NCBI GenBank assembly: GCA_025765615.1
Contig: JAIVFJ010000034.1
Span: 248,001 to 312,000 of the forward strand
Origin: Zopfochytrium polystomum
Lineage: Eukaryota > Chytridiomycota > Chytridiomycetes > Chytridiales > Chytridiaceae
Reading direction: 5' to 3'
DNA length: 64,000 nt
In this document: one piece after another, positions 24,501 through 36,737 of the stretch
Layout: each line of letters begins with the position of its first letter
Position numbering within the stretch: the stretch's first letter is position 1
Made by a program: the position numbers and the translations under genes
Notes under the pieces: generated by a model
The model's database searches: none
The model's input: the letters and a program-made list of their open reading frames with translations, nothing else
Told to the model about the DNA's origin: nothing

Positions 24501-25674
24501 TAACGCTGAGCTCTCGGACTGTTGCGACAGCGAGGCTCGGCTCAATTAAAGCACATATCGTCCCGCAAATCTGGGCGATCACATGATTAGCCAAAAATGC
24601 TCAATAGAAGAAACCAAGAGATGAAACTGAGGGTTGAGTTCTACCGAAACAACCGGAACGATGTCGGCGACGAAGTCTGGATCGACCTCCCACAGTTCGT
24701 GCAAAATGGACCAAGTCTTCCAAGCTGCCGTCCAAATTCTGGTGATATCCTCTGACGAAGCTCCTTTCGGTTGTGCGAGCTCTCGATGCAAAAGAGCGTC
24801 CCAGTTGGTGGCATCGTCGGCTGTGGCGCCATCAAACAGACCAAACAATATGTGAACTGCGAGTCGCAGAAGCGTGAAGCACAACATTCGAATTTCCTTG
24901 ACCGAGTCGGCCGTAAGCTCATCGAATCGCCTTTCCAGAGCAGCCGCGAGAACCCCAAGCATGGGGACATGAGGCCTGGCCGGTGCAGTACAAATGCTCT
25001 CCGAGATTAGAGATACGCAGTCTTGAAGCGGTTGGGGTGTGAGGACCGATCGTGTTGTAGAATGAGCACCTCACCAAGCATGACGCCGGACGAGCTATCC
25101 ATCAGAACCTGCAAACACGGCCAGATCGCATCTGCAGCTGCCGGAAACACTCCAAGCGAGGCTGCATGCAGTAGCTGAGCACTAATAGTCTGCAAAAACT
25201 GGGCGTTCTCGACTGGACATTGTACTGTTACCACCTCTGACGCGGGCGATCCCATGAAGTCCTCACCTTCGACGCGCTCGGGACTAATTCGGAGAACTTC
25301 AGCAGCGAGGTGAGCAAACCGCTCTATGTGGAGAGAAGATCCAGAATCGAGGGCGAACTGAAGAAGGAAAGTAAGGCCGTCTCGATGGTCGGCATCCTGA
25401 AGTCAGCGCAAAAGCGTTGCAATGAGCATCTCGCGTCGGAACAGAATTGTGAATCTCCCTCTTCGTCCATGATCACCTCCAAAAACAGGGCCAAATTCTC
25501 ATCGGGCACAACGATCGGGTCGGCCGACACTGAGATGGGCAGCCTGGGGCTGCAGAGCGCAAAAAAGTGGGACAGCTGATCGGGGCGGAGAGCGCCGGAT
25601 CGTTCGGCACTCGCGATTGCATGCGCCGCGAGAGCAAGTGGAGGTGGGGGCGCTGCTGCCGCCGCGAAGATCAT
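18501..25674 (-). CDS. STT4: Phosphatidylinositol 4-kinase III alpha (Stt4)
   Basis: A large, many-intron gene of about 2,000 residues. It makes PI4P at the plasma membrane, feeding PI(4,5)P2 synthesis. The start at 25674 opens an Ala/Pro-rich N-terminus; the middle is the long helical solenoid typical of PI4KA. I resolved the 3' exons in detail. They give [61 protein letters not shown] (catalytic loop near 19265-19295) and [14 protein letters not shown]. After these come [14 protein letters not shown], the C-lobe block ending GLPCFKG, and a last exon 18501-18549 that restores the family ending ([13 protein letters not shown]). Exon ends seen include 18635-18746, 18829-18896, 18983-19142 and a donor at 19239. 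N-terminal exons were not all placed. No frame break was noticed. Confidence 0.88.
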
Positions 25675-26169
25675 GTCGCGATCGATCTTTTCGGGAAAAA
25701 AAAACGAGCCATCGGGACAACAACGACCACCTGCCCTGAGTCTGGTTCAGTGAGAACAAAACCTGAACCGTTCTGTGTCGAGGTAAAGTTTTCCACGTCA
25801 GAAGTGAAAGAAGCCACACAAGTGAGTTCAAGAGAAGCTGTGGTGGGTCCAATGAGATTTTTCTTTTGTAAGCATCAGTGCAAGGTCAAGTATCAAAGGG
25901 GCGAAAGGTAACCAGTGTTGCGCACTCAATTAAAGGAGACCCCAAATAGAAACGGGTAGTAGATTTATGAATATAATTGGGCGAGACACGCCCTGGGGTC
26001 ACAGTCATAGGGAAAAACCAAGGTGTGAAAGACAGAAAGCCTGGCAAGGCGTTGCACGTATCCCGCAAGAAAACGATAAGAAGCTTGCAACAACCAAACC
26101 CAAGCATATGCCAGATGGTCAAGTTATTAAACGATGTAATTAAAGATGGTACTAGTTCATAGAAGTTGT
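25675..26169. other. Intergenic region, STT4 5' / nuclease B 3'
   Basis: The 5' flank of STT4 and the 3' flank of nuclease B. I see no supported gene, repeat or motif beyond short A and T runs. Confidence 0.6.
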
Positions 26170-27282
26170 TTAAGGGTTGACGCGGGTCAGCTTTCCGTTG
26201 TTGGGAATGACGGAGTTAAGGATCGTTGCGAGACGAAGACCGGCCTTGGCCAGCTGCTTGCGGGCAATCTCCTTGTTGGCCTCGTAGTAGCCGTTGGTGA
26301 AGAGGTCAACGTCGGTGTCGTTGGTGTTCTTGCCGAGCCTGTTCCAGACGGTCGCGCAGTTGAACTCGTTCGCGTCAGCCGACCACTCATCGGGGCAAGC
26401 GGAGCGGACAACGCGGCCGGAGGCAGTGGTGAACGGGGTGTCGCAGTGGGTCCACTTGTGGTACTCCGGGTTCCAGATGCCAGTCGTGATGTCGTCAATA
26501 ATCTTTTGGGTGTAGGTGGCGATCGAGTTGTTGTAGTTGAGCAGAATGTCCGCGTCGATCATGAACTGGTCCCAAATGAAGTGGAGGTTGTGGCGGTACT
26601 TTGAGTACGGGGCAGGCTCAAAAAGGGAGCCGTTCCACTTGACGAGCCAGCCGTTGCCGCCGGCGAGCTTGCCGCACGTGTGGAGAGGTTGGCTGACAGA
26701 GACTCATCGTAAGAAAACTTTCCAAAATCAACGTGATTATAGAAAACACACAGACCTGATGTCTCCGACGTAGTGAGCGAGGAACTTCGCCGCTTCGCCA
26801 CGGAGAGCGGTGCTGTAGCCAGTGTGGATGTCGGCCCTGTTGGTGTAGTTTTTGATCGCCTCGGTCACGCAGTACCCGCCAGGGCAGGAGACCTCATCGA
26901 ACACGGGCTCGCAGGAGACATTGGTGACGGTGGAGTTCAGATCAACGGGAGTGATGTCCTCGTAATCGATGTAGTGCGACGAGGCAGACCACTTATACGG
27001 GGCGGTGCTCTTCACATCGTCGGCCCAAGTGGTAGCGTTGACAATGTCTCCGACATCGGCGATAAGAGTGTTCAGAACGGAAACCGTCTCAGGGTCGAGG
27101 AAGTGTTGCGCAACTGGAAGCATGGGACAATAAAGTGTCAGCAAGGACTCGGATGAGAACGCGCGATGCATGAGAAGCAAGCACGTGCACGTACCGGCGC
27201 CAACCATGCGGTGTTGGTAGAACGACCATGCAGAGACGGAGGACGCCGCGGAGGCAACGAGGGCGAGGGCGATAAGGACCAT
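26170..27282 (-). CDS. Secreted S1/P1-family nuclease, copy B
   Basis: Exons 27195-27282, 26756-27113 and 26170-26692 join in phase to 322 residues. The protein closely resembles copy A at 9956-11083. It has a signal peptide ending before AWSFYQHRMVGAG, the same VGDIVNATTWADDV and SSHYIDYED zinc-site blocks, GDISQPLHTCG across the second splice, and the same C-terminus (NNGKLTRVNP). Exons two and three have exactly the lengths of copy A (358 and 523 bases). Only the signal-peptide exon differs (88 versus 109 bases). It should be a zinc-dependent, secreted, single-strand nuclease. A (GA)n tract lies about 420 bases upstream of the start. Confidence 0.9.
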
Positions 27283-27692
27283 TGTGAGGATGATGGGATA
27301 TTCGCTGATTAATGGGGAAGGTTCTGATTGACGGGGCGAGAGGGCCTATTTGCCTATTTTATATGTGTGTGGCGGATAGATTTGGGAAGGAGGAGGACAA
27401 CGGCGCATTTGATTGACAAAGAAGACAGAAGGACTTTCCTTTTTTGGGAGTGGACAAATTTTATTTGTTTTGCTTTCTTTGATAGATATCCTTGCTTGTT
27501 GGCGCGTGCGAATTTTTTTGTTGTTTTTATTCGCATTCTTTCGGCGATTTTTACACATCAGGAGACAGCAAAAAGGAAATATTTCATGAAGACGTGGGAA
27601 GAAGGCACCCGTCGCAATCGAACGATCCAGTCAACGAAGGCGAAGCAAGTACGCTGTGCGCATGGGCGGGGCGAGAGAGAGGGAAAGAGAGA

Positions 27693-27758
<66 letters not shown>

Positions 27759-27924
27759 CATCAGCGTCAGGGAAACTAGCAACGCACGCGCTCGCGGTTC
27801 ATGAAATTTTTGGCAGAAACCAATCAGACGCATGCTTCGTCAGTGTGTGTCTCTCTCCACAAGGAAGGGCGGGTGTCCTCATGGCCCATGCATGAAAGCA
27901 TGAAACCCCCCCGGGATATTTAAT
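27283..27924. other. Intergenic region with GA microsatellite
   Basis: The 5' flank of nuclease B and 3' flank of the R-SNARE gene. The first 130 bases read as a T/A-rich promoter on the minus strand. The GA tract follows, then unassigned sequence. Confidence 0.6.
27673..27756. repeat. (GA)n microsatellite
   Basis: An imperfect GA-rich tract from 27673 becomes a pure (GA)n array at about 27704-27756. Frames crossing it give false Arg-Glu or Ser-Leu repeats. Confidence 0.9.
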
Positions 27925-28634
27925 TCAAATACCTGCAACCACGAGCGCACCAATGACGGCGACCACGGTAAGAACGAGAACAATCGTCGTCTTGACGTCG
28001 CGCCACCATGCGAGGCGCTCCACCTTGACAGCTGTCTGCTGAAACATTGCCGACGACGCGTTGAGAGACTCTACGGAGGCAGGGTAGAGAGAGAGGGCAT
28101 TGAGTTCGAAAGTGTGTGGTGGACAGTTGGACAGTTGGGTATCAAAAGCTGAGGCCAACGAATTGAAACAATCCAATGCAAGGTTTCGGCTGGCATTGAA
28201 GGCTGAACGCACCTGTTTTTTTCTGCATCGCAGCCAGGTCGTCGCCCCGTATCAGTACCTTCCGAATATTATCTGGTGGGTGCAACCACATGTGCTCGAC
28301 CGTCACACATACTGCTTGGTGTCCCAGCGATGCTCACCTTGCATTACAATGACAACCTGGAGGAAGGCAAAGTTCCACAAGGTCAAAACTTCATCCCTAA
28401 ACAGAAAGAACTGACCTCCTCCACTTGATCCTCGACTTGTTTCTGTCAGTTATAACATTGTGTTTGTCCCTTCAGTTTAAACGCACAAAGCTAATCCGAA
28501 GCGAAGCCACAAACCACTGTTTCCGGTCCGTTCTTCTTGCTTTGTTGTTCATTTGCTCCAGCTCGCCCTGGTCGTGGAGCACTCGCTTGTGAATTCGGCT
28601 TTGACGTTGATGATAGTCGTCCCGAAGCAGACAT
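27925..28634 (-). CDS. R-SNARE, synaptobrevin/VAMP family, one frame break
   Basis: Exons 28515-28634, 28416-28442, 28338-28356, 28213-28273 and 27925-28070 spell a classic synaptobrevin. It has a 40-residue Ser/Gly/Pro N-tail, the SNARE motif starting KQVEDQVEE then VVIVMQ, the RGDDLAAMQKKTE region around the zero layer, SLNASSAMFQQTAVKVER, the conserved WWRDVK and a C-terminal TM. Two exons are tiny (27 and 19 bases). R-SNAREs drive fusion of secretory or endosomal vesicles. The summed coding length is one base too long. Exon 4 has AAA where AA would keep the SNARE motif (near 28259-28262). Either the base is an assembly error or this copy is broken. Confidence 0.8.
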
Positions 28635-28979
28635 TTTCTTCTAAAATTACACTGGAGTTGTTATCGGTTGGGTGAATCTGCCATCAACGACGTTCTAGAA
28701 CAATTTCATCCTGTTTCTGTGTTCGCGACTGCCAGGTGGTGCGTGGGTAATCAAATAAGCCGACATTGGGCGAAAAAACAAACTTGAAGCGTGTAAGTAG
28801 CACCCCCTCTGGTTCTATAAAGCTTTGTTTGCTGCAAAACGCAGAAAAAACCTCCAAAACCCTCCAGTGTTCTGTCGGCGCAGTGAAAAATTAAGCAACA
28901 CAAAAAGTCATCCTTTTTTTGACGATTAAAGCGTCAGACCTGAACTTTCTTCTAAACTCGACAAGGCAACGAGTACCCA
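28635..28979. other. Intergenic region
   Basis: The 5' flank of the R-SNARE gene and 3' flank of the ABCG gene. I see no supported gene or repeat. Confidence 0.6.
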
Positions 28980-31900
28980 TTACTCGGGCCGCACCTTTCC
29001 CGCATCAGGCCCCTTCCACCCACTGATCCTCCGCGCCAAAGCGTAAACCCCCACCACCGATTTCCGCCGCTTCGTCGTCGCGATGCGCGACAGCGTGACG
29101 TAGACACCGCACAAGAAGAGCAGCGTCGCGACGAGGAGAATGACGAGGCACATCCCGACCGGTATCGCGCCGAACCCGAGGCGGTCCACTTGGGTCTTGC
29201 CGTCGATTTGGGTCGCGGGCGAGGAAGGGGTGGCCGGGATGGGAATGGAGAGGCCGATGAATTCGTTTTGACAGAATGCGTCGAACCCGTATCGCATTGG
29301 ACTTACTAAAAGAGGGAGGAGGCTATTTAGTATGGCAGGAAGTAAGAGAATCAAAACTGAAGAATCACAAGTTCTCTACTCTTACGGTACTGCAACCATG
29401 AGAGCCACTTTGCCATGCTTTGCAGGTTTGCAATGTAGCCTGAAAACAGCATCATCGGCATCAAGAGAAGATTCACCATCGACAGTGCTGCCTTGGTGCG
29501 AAACAAAGCCATCAGCGATTCCGGCGACAATTACGCTTGATCACCTGTAGTGACGGAAAGATGCAAGCAAGTAGCACTCCGATGCTCATTCCGGTCAAAG
29601 AGGACAAGCAAGTGATCGCAACGGCAATAAAGAGTTTGTCGGCACTAGCGATGAGTAAGGACTCAATGTGATTATTCTCTTGTACTCCTCACCTCCGTCG
29701 TAAGCCGACCATGTTAAAAATGCAAATACATTCTATCGCCGGAAACACGATAAAAATGGGACCTTCTGCAAATCTGAAAATGGTGCATCTCAATATGGCA
29801 GCTCAGCACAACATTTGATGGCCCCACATTTTGCTCAAGAAGTATGGCGTGACCTTGTAGTAACCTTTCAAAAGGATGGTTTTTAAAAAAAATTTAGGTA
29901 GAGTATCCGTCCGTTTACCTGCGCCCTCTTCACGGAGGAATACATGCTTTTCATTCCCAAAGATCGTAAGGTTCGAGCTCATGCTCTGCATCACACTCGT
30001 TGCGACAAGGTAGTAAAGCACTCCGAAGCGGTTCTGGTCGAAGATGGTTGTCTCAATAAGAACAAAAGTAAAAGAGCGCCGCGCACCTGAATGGCGGCTT
30101 GTCCATCTTTTTGATCAGTGTTGAGGTACGTCAACCCAATGACGAGGATTTGAAAAACCGACATGGCCACCTTCTTCACCAGCACAGCAGGATCGCGATA
30201 CGCGTTTTTACATGCTCGTATGTACAGATAGCTGAGCTTGATTGTGAAACAGAAATATCATGAGAATGAGCACAGAGACATTCTCAATGTTCATCGCATA
30301 TCGATTCCCCACCTGCGTTCCGAACGAGGTGTATTCCCGAATGACAGTCTTCGTTACACCGCCCTGCCGTGACTTGTATGACATGTATGACTGAAGGTCC
30401 TTGTTTTCCTTGCTGTTCTCCCAAAGGTCGAGCAGCCGCTGGACATGGTCTTCGTCGCTCTCGTCCGCACTTCTCCACGATATGTCGGTTGGCGACCCTG
30501 CACCCGGTGCGCGGCTGTGTAAAATCGACATGAAAAAAAAGTCGGGAGGATTCGACAGTCGCGGACTGGAGCAAGAAGAAAAAAATAATGACGAGTTTGT
30601 CAGCATTGGCGGAGGGACCGGTTTTCAACGCATTCAAACCATGGAAATCCGCATCGCGCAAAGTAATCGACTGCCACACGCCCGGCTTCGCCCATGTACA
30701 TGATTCTGCCGTCCGCCATGAGGATGTAATCGTCAAAGCATTTATATATGTCCGAGCTGGGCTGGTGGATGGTGACAACGACGGTCCGGCCGGTCGCTGC
30801 CAGCACCTTTAGCGTTTTAATCACGGACAGTGCTGTAAATGTATCAAGGCCCTTGTGTCAAGCAACAGGACAGATGAGCTTCACTACGATGAGATTTAAA
30901 GGAGCGCCTACGGTTGTGGGTTCGTCCAAGAATAGAATTGCTGCGCGGTATGTTTAGTACCGCGCTTACTTTGATGACAAATTGGCGCTCTTTGGAGTTT
31001 ACGGTACCTGGTCGCACTAGGAGCTCCCGACCCAGGGCGCAGCGTTTCCTTTCTCCGCCAGACACACCTTTAATCGTCGCATTGCCGATCTGAGTGTTTT
31101 CTGCTCGCCTCAAGTTGAGCGTTTCGATCAATCGTTCGACTCGATCTCTGCGCTCGTTCTGCGACATTGACTTCGGAAGTCGCAAAGCGGCCGACATCTC
31201 GATTGCTGCACTTTTTATTCAGCTTTTAACAACTGTAGAATGTGGACAAACCAACCTTCGCGAACGGTCATTGTTCCCATTATGACATCGTCCTGCGTTT
31301 CGATGTAAGAATGTAAAACTGGGCTACAATTGCTTGCTCTACCACACCTGGTGAACGTAGCCACTTAGCTCTCTTATATCATGACCGGAGACTGGTGTTC
31401 CATTAACAAGAATCTTTCCAGAGACGACTCCCGTCGTGACTTCTCCAGCAATGATGTTTAGCAGCGATGTCTATGAAAGAGTTTCCGAGGGGGTTCAAGC
31501 GACGGCTTCAGGTAAGCCTCGTGTCACCAAAAGCGAATACCGCCCCTAACCTTGCCTGCTCCACTTGAGCCCATGATAGCAGTTAATCGCCCCGGACGAA
31601 ACACGCCGGAAACATTTCTAAGAATGCGCCGCTCCTGCATGACGTTCTCCGTCTTCATCCGCCCCGTCGCAGGATCGATTCTCGTGATTTTTGCCTTTTT
31701 GCTGACGCCGTAGCAAAGATCGCGGAAGACGACCTCCATCTTGTCCCGCTCGTTCAACCTGCCCAGCGCCTCCAGCAGCTCGTCGCTCTCCGTGACGGCG
31801 GCGGGTCGCTCCCGATCCGCAGCTCTCTTCAACATGCCCCCCGCCTCGTCGTCTTCGCGCAAAGTCCGCTCCTGCTCCCGCGCGATCCCGCTCGCGATGA

Positions 31901-32489
31901 CGTCCGCCGCGATCTCCGATACGTCCTCGTCCTCCTCCTCCTCGTCCTCGGGGACGACGTGGCTCAGCTGGAAGCTGCTCCCGAGCGCTTCTTTGGTGTC
32001 CGCGAACACCGCGAGTGACGGCATCGGGCCCGTCCGCTTTCCCGCAGCAGGCACCTCGCTGCCGCCGCTGGACTGGGCTGGCAACGCTGCATCAGTGGCC
32101 GAGAGTTCATCTGCTGCGTGGGGGTCTTCGTACGCTCGACCGCCGCTGCCGAGGCTTCCCCGCGGATCGACGGCCGTGACAAAAACATCTGGAGATTCGC
32201 CCGAGCTCTGCGCCCGGGGGGCCCGCGCAAGCCCGGGAACGGCGCCGCCGCCGCCGCCAGCAACGTTATCAGGAGCAGTGTCCTCGTCGGGCCGCCGCGG
32301 GTCCTGGTACGGCGCCGTCATGCCTACGACGGGGCGCGACAGATGCGCGGACGAGCTGGACGCGAGTGTGTTGTTGCTGCGGTGAGCCCGGGTCTGCGAC
32401 GCGGTGCTCTGGTACGTGGAGAGGACCAAGCTTTCCGTTGATCGTAGGGGATCGTTGCGTGCTTCGCGGGACGGTAGCCGGTTTGGCAT
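28980..32489 (-). CDS. ABCG-family (White-type) half-transporter
   Basis: The order is NBD then TMD, as in ABCG half-transporters, which export lipids, sterols or drugs as dimers. The start ATG at 32489 opens a 270-residue disordered Ser/Pro/Asp-rich N-tail. Exon 1 ends exactly after Walker A (GSSGAGK, 31551). Exon 2 (31348-31470) carries GYVHQ. Later exons give DDVIMGTMTVRE, the signature GVSGGERKRCALG, DEPTTGLDTF, and TVVVTIHQPSSDIY. Next is CGFPCPRLSNPPDFFF across a splice near 30640-30570, then the TMD, and the last exon with SPMRYGFDAFCQNEF and two final TM segments. The frame holds through all exons that I traced. The next gene upstream, on the same strand, is the NIPA-type transporter. 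Confidence 0.85.
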
Positions 32490-32735
32490 GCGAGGCAAAG
32501 GTAATGAAAATGGTGTTGCTGTGTGCGATTACGACAATTCACTGGACAACCCGTGGCCGGCGCCTGGCCGGCGGGGTGGCGAAAAAACGGTAAAAACAGA
32601 GAAAGTAAGAGAAAATAAATAGGAGGGGAGGAAAAGGGTGCAGACAGAGAAAAAAATGGTGCAGAGCAAGAAAAAAATAAAAAAGCACGAAGACAAGAGA
32701 TTGTTGCGAGTCCGTCTGCGGAAAAAATCAAATGG

Positions 32736-35228
32736 TCACGCCAGTCCAAAGGCTCGCGAGGTCGACTGAAGATTGGCCCACTCGAGATCGCCCGGCTTCT
32801 GCCGCAGCACGCCGCTTCTAGGCAAAGGGGACGCCTGAGACGGGAAAGTCTGCGACGCGCCCGGTCGAACGGCAACATCGGCGAGGGAGCTGCCCGCGCT
32901 CCCTCGTCGGCTCGACGCCAAAGCCCGCTTCGGCATCTCGACAGTGCTCGATCCCGCGCTGTTCCGCTTGGATCCCGCCACCGCCGTCACCGTCGCCCTC
33001 TCGTCGTTGCCGATTCCAAGGGATACCGCCCACCCCTGGCTCTTCCACGCCTTCCTGCGGTCCATCGACTCTTCGGGGCTTTTGCTCTCCGCCGAGCCGC
33101 TCGTATCCGGCATCGTCATCCACCACGGCGTCTCCGTGATCCCAGCGTTGCTGCCGCGCCTCGCGCTCGCCGCGAGCATGCGGCTGTACAGCGCCTCCTC
33201 CTCTTCCCGGAGGAAGCTGCTGTTGCGCCAGTCGCTGGTCGAGCGCGACCCCGAGTCTCCGTTGATGACGACAATCCTATCGACTACGCCGCCGGCACCG
33301 CCGCCGCCGCCGTTGTCGACGGGGAAATCTAGGTTGGAGCGCAGCGTGCCCATGTTGCTTTCGAGCGGGGAGGTGATTGAAAACCTCGGGTCCAGCGACT
33401 CGACGTCGCGGCTCCGCGGGATGCTCAGCGCGGCGGCCGCCCCGCGCGAGACGGGCGAGTATCCGTACAGCCCCGTCGTGCTAGCCGGTCCGGCCGAGGC
33501 GGGGCCGCTGCCGAGAAGCCCGCGGAGGCGGCTGGAGATGGACGTCGGGGTCGTCGGCGTGGTCGGGGTTGGCGTCGCGGGCGTCACCGAGACGGGGACG
33601 GGCGGAGGCGGGGGCAGTCTGCCGGCGAGCGCGCTCGGATTCTGAAGACGGACCAGCGAGCCCACGTTCTCAGAAGCCACGAGCTCCACCGGGGAGATCA
33701 GCGGTGCCACCGAGTCTGCGCGGGGCCGTTGCACGCGGAACTGCATCTCCGGCGCCGGGCCGCTGGGTTGTACGACCGGCCCGATCATAGTGTCCAACGT
33801 CAGCCGAAATAGCAGGGTGACGCCGCCGGCTATGACAAAGAAGCCGAACCAAATTGTAATTCCTGTGACGGCCGAGTCGACGGGAAAGCCTCGAAAAAAG
33901 AAGATGGTTGAAAGAAACGTAACGGTGGTAAACGTGATGTAGTAGAGCGGCGCGACGACTGTGCTGCTGAATGCGGCTACGCCTTTGTTCAAGTAGTAAA
34001 GCTGACATACAATCATAACAATTTCGAATACGAAGATGGCGTAGAAGGGCCACAGCAGGAACTGATTGTCGTTGCTCCAATTAACTACAGAGTGGGCCAA
34101 TGCTGCGCCAAATCCTAATATAATATTTTTTTGAGCTTCATTTGAGGAATTTCATTTCAAGTTGTACCTTGCGCAGAAAGGACAAGAAACGATCCAAAGA
34201 TCGAGCCAGTGAAGACATATACAAGCGGATAGGCTGTGCCGAATCTCGGTCCAAGGTAGAAAATAAGAGCGACGGTAATGAGGAGCATCAACGAAGAGTA
34301 ACTGAGAAAAACTGCAATGGGGGGTTGGTATGTTGATGGGGGCGTCTCCTTTGGACAAACCGGGATGAGAGGCTTGAGCGAAAAACGACCGAACCGTACG
34401 CGTCGAAAACGTCTGGGGCGCATGCACGGCAATAATTATTGATCCGATAACGCAAAGAGCGCATCCGATCTTTCCTGTGTAATCAAGGCGCTCTTTGAGG
34501 AAAATGTGCGAAAGGACGGCGCTATGTGGAATATCGGAGTTTGAATTTTCTTGAAGACAATTTTGGACCGAAGGCTCGCCGCCGCCAAGGCAAGGGGTTG
34601 ATCTCACCTCACAACGACGGACCACGCACCGAGAGGGGTGATGTTGATGGCTGGAACGAGGCCGTACGCGCAAAAGTTGCAGATCTCGCCGAACGTCACT
34701 GTAGCATATGTCGGTGAGATGAGTGAAGAGCGGTGTGGTGGAAAAGGGTCTGTGAAAGGAGTGAAACGGCACTCAACTCAAGGACGCGCCGATCCACCAG
34801 TAAAACGAGTGCCAAGATGGCTTGCCGCTCAAACCGATAGCGCGCTTCTGAGACCGCCGCGTGAAAACGACGCTGGCGCCAATCAAAGTTCCCGAGAGGA
34901 AGACCATGCCTATCCCCGCCACCTTGGACCAGAACAGACGCCGCTCGACCAAGTCCAAATCCGCGGTCGCCGAAGAGGCCGTTTGAATTCCTGGTCCCGA
35001 CTCAGATGCAGTGGTCGCCGTTGCGGTGATGGATGAGGTGGGGCTCGGCCAGAGCGACGTAACATTGAGGCTCATGGGGTCGTAGTTGGAGGAAAAGGAG
35101 AGCGACGACAGCGGCGAGTCTGGGGGAGCAGAGGAATCCGTGTCCATTGAAGAGATCCAGCTGATCGAGGAGGAGGAGGCAGGGCGAATGGTAGTGAAGT
35201 CTGTAGTTTTGGCGGCGGGTGTGGGCAT
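32736..35228 (-). CDS. NIPA/DUF803-type magnesium transporter
   Basis: Exons 34778-35228, 34608-34698, 34521-34361, 34311-34168 and 34114-32736 join in phase to 741 residues. NIPA proteins are multi-pass carriers linked to Mg2+ transport. Family blocks are in order: KVAGIGMVFLSGTLIGAS, TFGEICNFCAYGLVPA then TPLGAWSVVVSA, LSHIFLKERL, GSIIIAVHAP, PRFGTAYPLVYVFTGSIFGS, and the long last exon with PLYYITFTTVTFLSTIFFF. The start is ATG 35228; an open frame with a poly-Gln run continues upstream, so an earlier start near 35432 cannot be excluded. Both ends are unusual. The N-tail is about 110 residues of Ser/Thr and the C-tail is over 300 disordered residues. Confidence 0.85.
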
Positions 35229-36303
35229 GCCACGCTGCTGCTGCTGCTGCTGCGCACGAGGCTCGAACACGGACGGACGGCACACACCAGCAATTTGGCC
35301 GCCGCGTCCGTTTGATGATGGGGTTCTCTCTTTTTTGTTTGTTTGGTGTGCCCCGCTTTCAAGCAGGCCGGTCCGCGTTCCACGCCACACACCCAAGCGG
35401 GAGCCACGCCATCGTCTTCGCCCCATCGGCATAAGTCATGAGCCCAACGATGAATCCGTTCAAGCAATGGCGACACACCCCAAATAGCGATATCCTTTGA
35501 AAGGGAAAGCCTGTCCTTAGCAGGATATACCCTTACGAACCTTTTCCACGTGTTTGATTCTTAGTTCATGTGTATTAGAAGGGTTGTGCCGAGATGAGCG
35601 GCGTGTCCAAACAAGGTTTGGAAGGCATCCTCGATCGGCAATACCCAACACTTCCCCGACCCGATCACTCCCTGTAGCCCAGCCCATTTTGATTCCATGA
35701 ATAGCCAAATTGTTTTGCTTGAGTGTTACCTCTCCAATCAATAGAGGAGCACGGCTATTCGGTGTAACAGACCACGGGAAGAAGCAACCCAACTACTAGA
35801 GAAGACAAGATGATTGCGACGCCCCAATAGCCCGCCACTGAGCCAACATTTCTTTTTCCCGCCGACGATGCTCGCGTGGCCTTTCTTCTCACTCCTCGTG
35901 TACATTGGTGTACCACGCTGTCTTTGAGTTATAAGGGGGCGGCGAGACTCGCTCAGCTCGTCAAATCTCCTCCGGCCACCACTTGTCCCCTTGCTTTGGG
36001 GGCCTCTGTGGTGCACACAAAGACGACCACGTCATTGATCTTTCCTTGCTGGGTCGCCGGCAGAAAGGGAAAAATTAACAAAATTTAAGGGCCGATCAGC
36101 CCACACCGGAATCTCCAATCGTGGAAACATGAGTTGAATGATGAATGGTGAAACCTTGTGACCCAATCAATTATGATAATATTTTTTCTTTTTTCTTTTT
36201 TTCTTGAGGATGGAATCTGGATGCAGAGTTGCAAAAAGGAAAATATTTGGAAAAAGCGTCGAATTCCCCAACCCACATGGAGCAGGTTGGTCTCTGCGAG
36301 GTG

Positions 36304-36351
<48 letters not shown>

Positions 36352-36737
36352 CGTCCGCCTTTGTGTTTGTTCCTTGGTGGAAAGCCTCTTGACCGACTCG
36401 TTCTGACGTCGGCTCGCCCCCAATACCTGCCCCTCCTTCCCTTTGGCAGCCCCTCCCCCAGCCGCCCACGCCGTTTTCGCCTTCGCCAGCACTCGCATCC
36501 GCCCCTCCCACTCCCTCCCCATCGTCTTCACCCGCCGTATCGCATCGTACGAATCCTCTCTCCCACCCGCACCTCCCTGGCACGCCTCTTCCTCTCCCAC
36601 CTCTCCCTCCTTCCAGAACTGCAACACCGAGCCCTATCGCCACCGGCTCCGCCACTCGCACGTCCACCGAATCGGACAACAGAGTTCCGTCCTCGCCGAC
36701 GGCCGCATCCAACCGCCCCCGCCGCCTCTTCCGAAAG
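35229..36737. other. Intergenic region with atypical segment and microsatellite
   Basis: It begins with the GCT repeat and 5' flank of the NIPA gene. The stretch 35500-36070 differs in texture from its neighbours: balanced bases, no homopolymers, and short frames on both strands with no splice logic. A (CTGT)n array lies at about 36304-36350. The last 300 bases are C-rich and lead into the next gene. No gene is supported. Confidence 0.5.
36304..36350. repeat. (CTGT)n microsatellite
   Basis: An uninterrupted CTGT/TGTC tetranucleotide array upstream of the coiled-coil gene. Similar but degenerate CTGT/CAGA tracts occur near 40984-41035 and 47583-47625. Confidence 0.85.

Noticed and set aside
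27558..27833. Ser-Leu and Arg-Glu repeat proteins
   Set aside because: Translation of the GA microsatellite.
36304..36350. CRISPR-like regular repetition
   Set aside because: A pure tetranucleotide microsatellite without spacers; the window is eukaryotic.
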